Shown piece after piece: positions 35,407-43,764 of a stretch of DNA of 64,000 nt. The DNA comes from Scandinavium sp036271055 (GTDB lineage: Bacteria; Pseudomonadota; Gammaproteobacteria; Enterobacterales; Enterobacteriaceae). Below the pieces are notes generated by a model that did not search any database, was not told the DNA's origin, and worked only from the letters and a program-made list of their open reading frames with translations. Location: assembly GCF_036271055.1 (NCBI RefSeq), contig NZ_DATBBJ010000027.1:1-64000 (forward strand). The letters run 5' to 3'. A program made the translations under genes and the position numbers. The stretch's first letter is position 1, and every line of letters begins with the position of its first letter.

Positions 35407-36687
35407 ATGACTGAACATACCACCAGCTATTACGCCGCGAGCGCCAATCAGTATGAACCGTTCCCGACGTTGACCGAGTCTGTTACCTGCGACGTGTGCG
35501 TGGTGGGCGGCGGTTACACCGGGCTTTCCTCGGCATTACATCTGGCCGAAATGGGGTATGACGTGGTGCTGTTGGAATCTGCCCGCATCGGCTTCGGCGC
35601 CAGCGGTCGCAACGGCGGACAACTGGTCAACTCCTACAGCCGCGACATCGACGTTATCGAACGTACCTACGGCCCTGATTCCGCCAAAATGCTCGGCAGC
35701 ATGATGTTTGAAGGCGGCAAGATTATTCGCGAACGCATCAAACGTTATCAGATTGACTGCGACTATAAACCGGGCGGCCTGTTCGTGGCGATGAACCACA
35801 AGCAGCTCGAAACCCTGGAAGAGCAGAAAGCCAACTGGGAACGCTACGGCAACACCCAGCTTGAAATGCTGGACGCCAATGAACTGAAGCAGGAAGTGAA
35901 CAGCGATCGTTATGTCGGCGCGCTACTCGATCACAGCGGCGGTCATATTCATCCGCTGAATTTGGCTATCAGTGAAGCTGACGCCATTCGCCTCAACGGT
36001 GGGCGAGTGTATGAGCAGTCCCCGGTGACGAATATTCAGCACACCAGCCCGGCGGTGGTTAGCACCGCGAAAGGCAACGTCACGGCGAAATATGTGATTG
36101 TGGCGGGTAATGCCTATCTTGGCGATAAATTGGAGCCGGAATTAGCGAAACGCAGCATGCCGTGCGGGACTCAGGTTCTGACCACTGAACCGTTGGGTGA
36201 AGATGTCGCCCGATCATTAATCCCGAAAAATTACTGCGTAGAAGACTGTAACTATCTGCTGGATTACTACCGTCTGACCGGCGATAACCGCCTGCTGTAC
36301 GGCGGCGGCGTGGTGTATGGCGCACGCGATCCGGCAGACATTGAGCGTCTGGTGATGCCGAACTTGCTGAAAACCTTCCCGCAGCTGCAAGGGGTGAAAA
36401 TTGATTACAGCTGGACGGGCAACTTCCTGCTGACGCTGTCTCGCATGCCCCAGTTTGGTCGTCTGGATAACAATATTTACTACATGCAGGGCTACAGCGG
36501 GCACGGCGTGACCTGTACGCATCTGGCGGGTCGGTTAATTGCCGAACTGCTGCGTGGCGACGCAGAGCGTTTCGACGCTTTTGCCAAACTGCCGCACTAT
36601 CCGTTCCCGGGAGGCCGTACCTTGCGTATTCCGTTTACCGCAATGGGCGCGGCTTACTACAGTCTTCGCGATCGCCTTGGGGTGTAA
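35407..36687 (+). CDS. puuB: Gamma-glutamylputrescine oxidase PuuB
   Basis: PuuB is an FAD-dependent DadA/GlpO-type amine oxidase that converts gamma-glutamylputrescine to the aldehyde with release of ammonia and H2O2. The 426-residue protein has an N-terminal Rossmann signature (VCVVGGGYTGLSSALHLAEMG, about 29-49) and FGASGRNGGQL, and a C-terminal YMQGYSGHGVTCTHLAG. It begins two bases after the puuC stop and ends the operon; the puuE aminotransferase gene that follows in E. coli is absent. Confidence 0.96.
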   Translation: MTEHTTSYYAASANQYEPFPTLTESVTCDVCVVGGGYTGLSSALHLAEMGYDVVLLESARIGFGASGRNGGQLVNSYSRDIDVIERTYGPDSAKMLGSMMFEGGKIIRERIKRYQIDCDYKPGGLFVAMNHKQLETLEEQKANWERYGNTQLEMLDANELKQEVNSDRYVGALLDHSGGHIHPLNLAISEADAIRLNGGRVYEQSPVTNIQHTSPAVVSTAKGNVTAKYVIVAGNAYLGDKLEPELAKRSMPCGTQVLTTEPLGEDVARSLIPKNYCVEDCNYLLDYYRLTGDNRLLYGGGVVYGARDPADIERLVMPNLLKTFPQLQGVKIDYSWTGNFLLTLSRMPQFGRLDNNIYYMQGYSGHGVTCTHLAGRLIAELLRGDAERFDAFAKLPHYPFPGGRTLRIPFTAMGAAYYSLRDRLGV

Positions 36688-36767
36688 TGCTCGTCATACT
36701 TCAAGCTACAGGGGTGTTGGCTTCATTTCCTCTACAGCTTATTTTGAGCAATCATTATGATGACCCG

Positions 36768-36800
36768 ACGTGCAGAGAGATCCCCTCTGCACGTTTTTTT
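36768..36800 (+). terminator. Terminator of the puuDRCB operon
   Basis: ACGTGCAGAG pairs with CTCTGCACGT around a seven-base loop, followed by seven T. It lies 80 bases after the puuB stop. Confidence 0.85.
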
Positions 36801-36824
36801 ATTTCCCGGCGGCGCGACAACCCC

Positions 36825-36859
36825 TGTAGGCCGGCGTAAGGCGTAGCCGCCACCCGGCT
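36825..36859. repeat. REP element between puuB and yeeO
   Basis: TGTAGGCCGGCGTAAGGCGT followed by AGCCGCCACCCGGCT is a classical REP unit lying between the 3' ends of the convergent puuB and yeeO genes; it abuts the yeeO stop codon. Confidence 0.85.
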
Positions 36860-36860
36860 T

Positions 36861-38285
36861 TTACTCCTGCCGGATCCGTGGATATTTCCACAGCCAGCGC
36901 CCGCTGACCATACGCCAATAAAACGCCACGCCGCGCACCGCCCAGTCGAGGAACATCCCGAGCCATACGCCGACGACGCCCATTCCGAGCACAATCCCTA
37001 ACAGATAACCGGCGACCACGCGCGCGCCCCACATACTGAACATCGACACCCACATCGCAAAACGGGCATCACGAGCGCCTTTCAGACCTGCCGGTAACAC
37101 CCACGACGCAGACCAGATCGGCATAAAAGCGGCGTTCAGCCACAGCAGTTCTTTCACCACCTGTTGCACGTCCGCTTCATGGGTATAGAAGGAAGCGAAC
37201 AAGCCCGCAAACGGCGCGGTCCCCCAGGCAATGGCGGTGAGCACAATTGTCGACATCCAGAACACATGCCGCAGTTGGCGTTCGGCCTGCCCTATCTGCC
37301 CTTTGCCTAAGCGTTTGCCGGTGATGATCGTGGAAGCCGATCCCAGCGCATTCCCCGGCAGGTTAATCAGTGAGGCCACCGAGAAGGCGATAAAGTTACC
37401 CGCAATGACGTCGGTGCCCATCCCTGCTACAAACATTTGCGTCAGTAGTTTGCCGCTATTAAACAGCACCGATTCGATACTCGCCGGGATACCAATCCCC
37501 ATCACTTCCCAGATAATGGCGAAATTAAGGGGTTTCAGATAACTTTTGAGCGGGATACGCAGCGCCGGATTAAAGCCCACCGCCAGCACAGCGATAATCG
37601 CGGCAGCACCAATATAGCGTGAAATAGTTAAGCCCAGACCGGCACCGGCAAAGCCCATGCCCTGCCAGGAAAACGCGCCGTAAATCAGGATGCTACTGAT
37701 GATGATATTGAGGATATTCATCCCGCCGTTAATCAGCAGCGGAATTTTGGTGTTGCCTGCCCCGCGCAGCGCACCGCTGCCGATCAGCGCAATCGCCGCC
37801 GCCGGATAGCTCAACACCGTCAGTTCAAGATAAGTCAGCGCCAGTTCTTTGACATGCGGGGAGGCAGCCCCTGCCACCACTTCGATAATTTCCCGACCAA
37901 ACAGGTGAATGACCACCGCAAGGATTATCGAGAACAAAGTCATTATCACCAATGACTGCCGCGCCGCTGCCCGCGCCTGTTTTCGGTTCCGACTGCCAAG
38001 ACTAAAGGCAACGACGACCGTGGTCCCCAAATCAATTGCGGTGAAAAAGGCCATGATGACCATGTTAAAACTGTCGGCCAACCCAACGCCTGCCATCGCA
38101 TCCGCACCGAGCCAGCTCACCAAAAAGGTACTGAGCACGCCCATCAACAGGACGCAGGTGTTTTCCAGAAAGATAGGCACAGCAAGGGGGGTGATTTCGC
38201 GCCAGAAAAGAGTACGGTAGGTCTTGCGGTTTTTATACCAGGTAGTGCGAGTGACAGCCTGGCGTACAGCGGCAGAGACGTTCAA
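36861..38285 (-). CDS. yeeO: YeeO, MATE-family flavin/dipeptide exporter
   Basis: The 474-residue protein has 12 hydrophobic segments and matches E. coli YeeO (EITPLAVPIFLENTCVLLMG, GAGNTKIPLLINGGMNILNI, GIGIPASIESVLFNSGKLL). YeeO of E. coli exports FMN/FAD and dipeptides by cation antiport. The first codon of the frame is TTG at 38,283-38,285, preceded by TAAGG; the first in-frame ATG is some 48 residues later, within the first membrane segment, so the TTG start is likely though unproven. It is convergent with puuB and divergent from the tRNA-Asn gene at 38,477, as next to asn tRNA genes in E. coli. Confidence 0.93.
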   Translation of the reverse strand: MNVSAAVRQAVTRTTWYKNRKTYRTLFWREITPLAVPIFLENTCVLLMGVLSTFLVSWLGADAMAGVGLADSFNMVIMAFFTAIDLGTTVVVAFSLGSRNRKQARAAARQSLVIMTLFSIILAVVIHLFGREIIEVVAGAASPHVKELALTYLELTVLSYPAAAIALIGSGALRGAGNTKIPLLINGGMNILNIIISSILIYGAFSWQGMGFAGAGLGLTISRYIGAAAIIAVLAVGFNPALRIPLKSYLKPLNFAIIWEVMGIGIPASIESVLFNSGKLLTQMFVAGMGTDVIAGNFIAFSVASLINLPGNALGSASTIITGKRLGKGQIGQAERQLRHVFWMSTIVLTAIAWGTAPFAGLFASFYTHEADVQQVVKELLWLNAAFMPIWSASWVLPAGLKGARDARFAMWVSMFSMWGARVVAGYLLGIVLGMGVVGVWLGMFLDWAVRGVAFYWRMVSGRWLWKYPRIRQE

Positions 38286-38433
38286 AGGGTGCCTTAGAGA
38301 GAAAGTTGAAACCTCGTTTTAAATAATGAGGGAGAATCGGCAAACCTGCAACGTCGTTTTGCGTTTAAATTGTGGGTAAATACAACAGATTGTTGATGGA
38401 ACCAGCAGTCACGCACAAAGGCGAAAATGGGGT

Positions 38434-38462
38434 TTGACAAATATTTCCCCGCCGCTAAGATA
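38434..38462 (+). promoter_or_regulatory. Promoter of tRNA-Asn
   Basis: A perfect -35 TTGACA and a -10 TAAGAT with 17 bases between them lie 14 bases before the mature tRNA. A GC-rich stretch follows the -10, as in stringently controlled stable-RNA promoters. Confidence 0.8.
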
Positions 38463-38476
38463 GGCGTCCAACCGAT

Positions 38477-38552
38477 TCCTCTGTAGTTCAGTCGGTAGAA
38501 CGGCGGACTGTTAATCCGTATGTCACTGGTTCGAGTCCAGTCAGAGGAGCCA
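38477..38552 (+). tRNA. tRNA-Asn (GTT)
   Basis: The 76-base gene is identical to the minus-strand copy at 28,814-28,889: acceptor stem, GTT anticodon, GGTTCGAGTCC T-loop and encoded CCA. Its last 17 bases and the next four are repeated at the island border (11,508-11,528). A possible stringent-type promoter is suggested by TTGACA at 38,434-38,439 and TAAGAT at 38,457-38,462 (17-base spacing). Confidence 0.98.
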
Positions 38553-38557
38553 TATTT

Positions 38558-38585
38558 AAAAAGCCTGCTTTCGAGCAGGCTTTTT
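38558..38585 (+). terminator. Terminator after tRNA-Asn
   Basis: AGCCTGCT pairs with AGCAGGCT over a TTCG tetraloop, with A and T runs on both sides, five bases after the tRNA CCA. It also ends the minus-strand yeeX transcript approaching from the right. Confidence 0.9.
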
Positions 38586-38648
38586 GCTTTTCTGTCATCT
38601 GTACATGTTTAAACGCGATGAAGTTTATCCCCTCACCGCGTCAGCAAC

Positions 38649-38984
38649 TTATTCGGCTTTGGTTTCTGCCGTTTTCAGCTCGCCCATCACTTTCAGTTTT
38701 TTGGAGATCTCGCGACGCTCTTTGGACAACTCAGCGTTTTTGATGATGTAGTCGTCTACGCGATCTTCGTAGTCGGTTTTCATGCTGGCGATGATGCCCT
38801 GAATGGCTTCAACGCTCATGCCTGGTTTGATGTAGTCACTGAGGTTATCAAGCAGCAGCACACGCTTCTGGTTGTCACGGACCTTTTTCTCAACGTCCTG
38901 AATCTCGCGCTGCAGTTTGTTTTTACGACGGAACAGACGAACAAACTCCAGAACGTCCTGGAACGAAGGCTTAATTATTTCCAT
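38649..38984 (-). CDS. yeeX: YeeX, DUF496 family coiled-coil protein
   Basis: The 111-residue, very charged helical protein is nearly identical to E. coli YeeX (SFQDVLEFVRLFRRKNKLQR, LLDNLSDYIKPGMSVEAIQG). The family is conserved in gammaproteobacteria and has no established biochemical function. It is on the same strand as and downstream of yeeA after 164 bases, which probably hold its own promoter. Confidence 0.95.
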   Translation of the reverse strand: MEIIKPSFQDVLEFVRLFRRKNKLQREIQDVEKKVRDNQKRVLLLDNLSDYIKPGMSVEAIQGIIASMKTDYEDRVDDYIIKNAELSKERREISKKLKVMGELKTAETKAE

Positions 38985-39148
38985 TTTTACACCCCTGATA
39001 ATGAAGATTCGGATTCGTAAAACAGCCGCTACGGGTAAACATAACTGCTAGCGACCGCGAATGACAATGGTTTTTGCTCTGTCTCAATCATAACCCTAAA
39101 CGGTGCTGAATCGAAACAAGCGCACATTAAACCGTTACCGTGTGGGCG

Positions 39149-40207
39149 TTATTTGCGCAACGCCCGGCAAATCAGATGCGACAACAGTTCCAGCTGTCGC
39201 GCCAGTTCCATACTTAGCCAGACATAACCATGCATCGGCGTTTCTGCCAGGTTCTCGCCTTTATAATCACTCACCAGTTGGCGCAGCTCCGCCACAATGT
39301 CGTTGAGCTTTTCATTATTGGCCAGAATCGGCTGCGGATTGCCCTCGTACAATGCATGCGCGATGGTGAGCAGCGTTTGTTGTGTCATGTGCTGCATGTC
39401 GCGCAGAGTATGGGCATTGAGCATTACGTAATGGCTGCCACGCGACGCCCAATACGCATTAATTTGCAGTTCCAGCATGCAAACCAGATTCCGGTTGACG
39501 GTCTGGATACCTTCAAAAATCGACTTCTGAATGCGTGTCTCTTTGCTCGCAGGCGTAATCAGACCGCGCATTTTGACCACTTCATTGAGCACTTTTTGCA
39601 GTCGGCGCTCCAGACGTGGACGTTCAAGCAAGTTCGGAGAAAAACCGGTTTGATAAAGGCGATTCAATTCAGTGACATAATTCGCCATCTGAATGCGCCA
39701 GTGAAGAAACGCCCGCTGGGGCCAGATACCGGTGAATAACATCGCCAGTAGCGAACCAATCACCACGTCCCCGCTTCGCCACAGCGCCATGTGCATGTCT
39801 CCGGCAGGTGCGCCGACGACCACGGAAAGCGTAATACCAATCAATAACGCCTGATACGGTTTTTTGCCCAGCGCCAGCCAACCACACAGGAACATAGCTG
39901 CCGCACACCACAGCAACATCAGCGGTAATGAGATCAGCTCCAGTTTGAGCGCCACCAGCCCCAGCACTGAGCCAAAGATGGTGCCACCAATGCGTTCGAA
40001 CGCGCGCGGCACCACATTTCCCCAAAAGGATATCGGGCCCATGAGTACCACCAGCGTGATCAACGGCCAGGTCCCCTCCGGGATCTGCGACAGGCGCACC
40101 AACAGAAATGTCAGAATAAATGCGAGGGCAATCCGTACCCCGTGAACAACACGGTAGTGACGGTATAAACGGATTTCAAAAGGACTCAGGGATTTATCGG
40201 CGCGCAC
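39149..40207 (-). CDS. yeeA: YeeA, FUSC-type inner-membrane protein
   Basis: The 352-residue protein has six hydrophobic segments in its N-terminal 165 residues and a cytoplasmic helical C-terminal half, as in the FUSC/aromatic-acid-exporter superfamily. It matches E. coli YeeA in full (GPISFWGNVVPRAFERIGG, LFTGIWPQRAFLHWRIQ) and has its length. The start is GTG at 40,205-40,207. Function is unproven; it is predicted to be a transporter-like membrane protein. Confidence 0.93.
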   Translation of the reverse strand: MRADKSLSPFEIRLYRHYRVVHGVRIALAFILTFLLVRLSQIPEGTWPLITLVVLMGPISFWGNVVPRAFERIGGTIFGSVLGLVALKLELISLPLMLLWCAAAMFLCGWLALGKKPYQALLIGITLSVVVGAPAGDMHMALWRSGDVVIGSLLAMLFTGIWPQRAFLHWRIQMANYVTELNRLYQTGFSPNLLERPRLERRLQKVLNEVVKMRGLITPASKETRIQKSIFEGIQTVNRNLVCMLELQINAYWASRGSHYVMLNAHTLRDMQHMTQQTLLTIAHALYEGNPQPILANNEKLNDIVAELRQLVSDYKGENLAETPMHGYVWLSMELARQLELLSHLICRALRK

Positions 40208-40308
40208 ACCCGCTCTCCGGCCAGGGCAGAAAACACAATTGTATCTGTTTTTCTGCCACTGGCATCACGGATGCGCAAATAACCCTGAATATTTCAGGCT
40301 CTTTAACG

Positions 40309-40782
40309 TTAAAAAGCGCGTTTTTTAACAGGGATATACATTTCGATATCCCAATGACCATCCTGATTACCGTCATTGAGGTAAATCTCGAAGCAAGGTC
40401 TTGCGTCGAGCTCGTAATCTTTGTCTTCCAGCACGCTGTTAAAGAACTGCAGCCACGGCGTCGAGAAATCATGTTCGAGCACACGCGCTGGCGCTTTTGC
40501 GTAAGTGCCGGCAGCAACTTCGGTGACTATCACCCCTTCGCTGTTAGCAGGCGGCGTAAAGCCTTCACCAACAGTGACAACCGTATCGCAGCGCAGTTTT
40601 TCGGCGGGAACTTCATCGGGATTATCGTAGTAAACAGCAACCCACTCTTTCGCCGGGATTTTTTGACCATTCACCCACATTGCCAGCTGTTCGAATCCTT
40701 GTTTAACGGTTTGCTCCCATGGCCCAACCATGTGAAAACCTGCAACGACACGACGATTTTCCTGTTTGATGCTGTATTCCAT
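40309..40782 (-). CDS. sbmC: DNA gyrase inhibitor SbmC (GyrI)
   Basis: SbmC binds DNA gyrase and reduces damage by microcin B17 and quinolones; in E. coli it is induced in the SOS response and at stationary phase. The protein (157 residues, E. coli length) belongs to the GyrI-like/AraC effector-binding fold, with VAGFHMVGPWEQTVKQGFEQ, KEWVAVYYDNPDE and YWDIEMY-like HWDIEMYIPV. The ATG at 40,780-40,782 has a GGAGG ribosome-binding site and agrees with the E. coli start, so a longer frame to 40,866 is rejected. A LexA-like box lies just upstream. Confidence 0.95.
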   Translation of the reverse strand: MEYSIKQENRRVVAGFHMVGPWEQTVKQGFEQLAMWVNGQKIPAKEWVAVYYDNPDEVPAEKLRCDTVVTVGEGFTPPANSEGVIVTEVAAGTYAKAPARVLEHDFSTPWLQFFNSVLEDKDYELDARPCFEIYLNDGNQDGHWDIEMYIPVKKRAF

Positions 40783-40802
40783 GCTGCCTCCACTAATGAG
40801 AT

Positions 40803-40822
40803 TACTGGATAAATATACATAT
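40803..40822. promoter_or_regulatory. LexA (SOS) box upstream of sbmC
   Basis: TACTGGATAAATATACATAT fits the LexA pattern CTG-N10-CAG with one imperfect half (CTGG-N8-ACAT), 21 bases before the sbmC start. E. coli sbmC is a known LexA target, which supports the reading. Confidence 0.7.
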
Positions 40823-40881
40823 AAAATGTAGCAAACGGACTTCAAGGAGTATGTGCGATATTTCACAGAACGGAAAAGTAA

Positions 40882-40903
40882 AACGCCCTCCGAAGAGGGC
40901 GTT
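40882..40903 (-). terminator. Terminator after dacD
   Basis: AACGCCCTC pairs with GAGGGCGTT over four bases and is followed by TTTACTTTT on the minus strand, 19 bases after the dacD stop and before the sbmC promoter. Confidence 0.8.
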
Positions 40904-40921
40904 GAGCGATAAAAGCGTTCG

Positions 40922-42094
40922 TCAGGATTTGTGATGCATCCAGTCGCTCAGGCGGGAGAACATTCCCCCTTTGCCAACGCTTTCCAGCGTCACCAGCGGC
41001 CAGTGCGCGACGATTTTATCACCGTCATAGAGTTCAATTTCCCCGACACGCTGATGAGCCGCGATGGGTGCATCGATCTCTTTCTTATCCATCACGTATT
41101 TGGCTTTGATTTTTGGCACTTCGGCTTTCGGTAGCGCCAGCCAGAAGTCCTGATCAGTACCCAAATCGATCTGCTCTTTATCACCGTACCAGATGCGCTC
41201 GGTGCCCACTTTCTTGCCATTATGCAGGATCTGCACGGTATCGAAGTTCTGTTGGCCCCATTGCAGCAATTTACGCGCCTGATCTTCACGGCCTTTCGGG
41301 CTTTCTGCTCCCATGACGACGGCAATCAGACGGCGTTTTCCATCAACGGCGGAAGCAATAAGATTGAAGCCTGCACTCGCGGTGTGGCCCGTTTTCAATC
41401 CGTCGACGTTAAGGGTTTTATCCCACAACAACCCGTTACGGTTGTTTTGGGTGATACCGTTCCACGTCAGACTTTTCTCACTGTACATATGGTAGAAGTC
41501 AGGCTCACCGTGAATGATTGCGCGGGATAATACCGCCAGATCGTAAGCCGAACTGTGCTGCCCTGGCGCATCCAGGCCATGCACCGTTTCGAAGTGGGTA
41601 TCTTTCAGACCCAGCTTTTTCACGTAATCATTCATCATCGTGACGAATTGCGACTGACCGCCTGCGACATAATCCGCCAGCGCCACACAAGCATCGTTGC
41701 CGGAATCGACAATCAAACCGCGGCTGAGATCGTGGACGCTCAGACGATCGCCCGCTTTCAGAAACATCAGGGAAGAACCGTCAAACACCGGGTTACCCTT
41801 AGCCCAGGCATCACGGCCCACAGTCACAATATCGTCTGGCGAAATCCGGTGGCTGTCGATTGCGCGGTCAACTACATAACCCGTCATCAACTTCGTGAGA
41901 CTGGCGGGATTGCGCTGCTGGTGCTCATTACCTGCGGTAAGGATCTGGCCAGTGGTATAATCCATCAGCACCCAGGCGGCGGCCTGAATAGCAGGAGGTT
42001 GTACTTTTGCGGGAATAAAATCTGCGGCAACTGCGCAGGAAATGCTCGAAGTGAGCAAAGAAACAGCAATAAAAAAACGGCCTTTCAACAGCAT
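40922..42094 (-). CDS. dacD: D-alanyl-D-alanine carboxypeptidase DacD (PBP6b)
   Basis: DacD trims the terminal D-Ala of peptidoglycan pentapeptides in the periplasm. The 390-residue product has a signal peptide (residues 1-~22, ending in CAVAA), the penicillin-binding motifs SLTK (active-site Ser), SGN and KTG (GLKTGHT), and a C-terminal amphipathic helix for membrane attachment (SRLSDWMHHKS). It matches E. coli DacD. It stands alone between sbmC and the divergent sbcB. Confidence 0.95.
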   Translation of the reverse strand: MLLKGRFFIAVSLLTSSISCAVAADFIPAKVQPPAIQAAAWVLMDYTTGQILTAGNEHQQRNPASLTKLMTGYVVDRAIDSHRISPDDIVTVGRDAWAKGNPVFDGSSLMFLKAGDRLSVHDLSRGLIVDSGNDACVALADYVAGGQSQFVTMMNDYVKKLGLKDTHFETVHGLDAPGQHSSAYDLAVLSRAIIHGEPDFYHMYSEKSLTWNGITQNNRNGLLWDKTLNVDGLKTGHTASAGFNLIASAVDGKRRLIAVVMGAESPKGREDQARKLLQWGQQNFDTVQILHNGKKVGTERIWYGDKEQIDLGTDQDFWLALPKAEVPKIKAKYVMDKKEIDAPIAAHQRVGEIELYDGDKIVAHWPLVTLESVGKGGMFSRLSDWMHHKS

Positions 42095-42276
42095 ATCCTC
42101 AGCTTTCTTGTATTCCCGTTCTTTTTACGGCAGATACGCTTTGCTGACAGCATTAAATTGCAAGAAAGTATGACATTTGCTGCGAACCGCCTCGCAGGAG
42201 TCCCCTGCTCGCTTCTGGTAAAGAGGCAAATCGTTTACCATGACAGGCTAACGTGCACACGGAAAGCAGACACCTC

Positions 42277-43701
42277 ATGCAAGAAACGCAACCGCAAGCC
42301 GGATTTCTGTTTCACGACTACGAAACCTTCGGCACTCGCCCGCAACTGGATCGCCCTGCTCAATTTGCGGCTATTCGCACTGATGCCGATTTCAATATCA
42401 TTGGTGAGCCAGAAGTTTTCTACTGCAAGCCTGCAGACGATTATCTACCACAGCCTCAGGCGGTGATGATAACCGGCATCACACCGCAGGAAGCGCTGGC
42501 GAAAGGTGAAAACGAAGCGGCTTTCGCCCGCCGTATCCATGACCTGTTTACCGTCCCAAAAACCTGCGTGGTTGGCTACAACAACGTCCGCTTTGATGAT
42601 GAAGTCACGCGCAATATCTTCTATCGCAACTTTTACGACCCTTACGCATGGAGTTGGCAGCATGATAACTCGCGCTGGGACCTGCTCGATGTGATGCGCG
42701 CTTGTTACGCCCTACGCCCGGAAGGCATTAATTGGCCAGAAAACGAAGACGGTTTACCCAGTTTTCGTCTGGAGCACCTGACCAAAGCCAACGGTATCGA
42801 ACACAGCAACGCCCATGACGCGATGGCTGATGTGTATGCCACCATCGCAATGGCGAAGCTGGTGAAAGAACGTCAGCCTCGTCTGTTTAACTACCTTTAT
42901 ACTTATCGCGGCAAGAATAAGCTGGCGACGCTGATAGACGTCCCGCAAATGACCCCGTTGATGCATATCTCAGGCATGTTTGGCGCGTGGCGAGGCAATA
43001 CCAGTTGGGTGGCACCGCTGGCCTGGCATCCGGATAACCGCAACGCGGTGATTATAGTTGATTTGGCAGGCGATATTTCACCGCTGCTTGAACTGAACGC
43101 TGATGAACTGCGTGAGCGTTTGTATACGCCAAAAGCGGATCTTGGCGATCTGGCGGCAGTGCCAGTAAAACTGGTGCATCTCAACAAATGCCCGATTCTG
43201 GCAAAGGCCAATACCCTTCGTCCGGAAGATGCCGAGCGTCTGGGGGTTAATCGTCAGCTGTGTCTGGATAACCTGAAAGTGCTGCGCGAAAACCCACAAG
43301 TTCGAGAGAAAGTGGTCGCCATTTTTGCCGAAGCGGAACCTTTCGTGCCGTCAGAGAATGTGGATACGCAACTGTATAACGGGTTCTTTAGCGATGCGGA
43401 TCGCACCGCGATGAAAATCCTGCTGGAAACCGAACCACGCAATCTTCCAGCGCTGGATTTAACCTTCGCCGACAAACGAATCGAAAAACTGCTGTTCAAC
43501 TATCGGGCGCGTAACTTCCCCGGCACACTGGATGAAAACGAGCAGCAGCGCTGGTTAGAACATCGTCGCGAGGTGTTTACGCCAGAGTTTCTGCAAGCCT
43601 ACGCCAATGAGTTGCAAGAGCTGTACGTGCAATATGAAGGCAATAGCGAGAAACTCGCCCTGGTAAAAGCGCTGTATCAATACGCACAAGAGATTGTTTG
43701 A
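42277..43701 (+). CDS. sbcB: Exodeoxyribonuclease I (SbcB)
   Basis: SbcB degrades single-stranded DNA 3' to 5' and acts in recombination and mismatch repair. The 474-residue protein carries the DnaQ-type exonuclease motifs: Exo I FLFHDYETFG (DxE), Exo II GYNNVRFDDE and Exo III HSNAHDAMADV, followed by the SH3-like and C-terminal helical domains with WLEHRREVFTPEFL. I use the ATG at 42,277, matching the E. coli N-terminus; a GTG eight codons upstream is open. Roughly 15% of residues differ from E. coli by eye. Confidence 0.95.
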   Translation: MQETQPQAGFLFHDYETFGTRPQLDRPAQFAAIRTDADFNIIGEPEVFYCKPADDYLPQPQAVMITGITPQEALAKGENEAAFARRIHDLFTVPKTCVVGYNNVRFDDEVTRNIFYRNFYDPYAWSWQHDNSRWDLLDVMRACYALRPEGINWPENEDGLPSFRLEHLTKANGIEHSNAHDAMADVYATIAMAKLVKERQPRLFNYLYTYRGKNKLATLIDVPQMTPLMHISGMFGAWRGNTSWVAPLAWHPDNRNAVIIVDLAGDISPLLELNADELRERLYTPKADLGDLAAVPVKLVHLNKCPILAKANTLRPEDAERLGVNRQLCLDNLKVLRENPQVREKVVAIFAEAEPFVPSENVDTQLYNGFFSDADRTAMKILLETEPRNLPALDLTFADKRIEKLLFNYRARNFPGTLDENEQQRWLEHRREVFTPEFLQAYANELQELYVQYEGNSEKLALVKALYQYAQEIV

Positions 43702-43717
43702 GTCTGAATGCGAGGCA

Positions 43718-43752
43718 TAAAAAAACCGGAGACTGTGTCTCCGGTTTTTTTA
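43718..43752 (+). terminator. Bidirectional terminator between sbcB and plaP
   Basis: AAAAAACCGGAGAC pairs with GTCTCCGGTTTTTT around three bases, between the convergent stop codons of sbcB and plaP. Confidence 0.92.
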
Positions 43753-43764
43753 TCGCGAGAAAGC

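Noticed and set aside
40783..40866. 28-residue N-terminal extension of SbmC
   Set aside because: It would run through the LexA box and ribosome-binding site; the inner ATG matches the family start.
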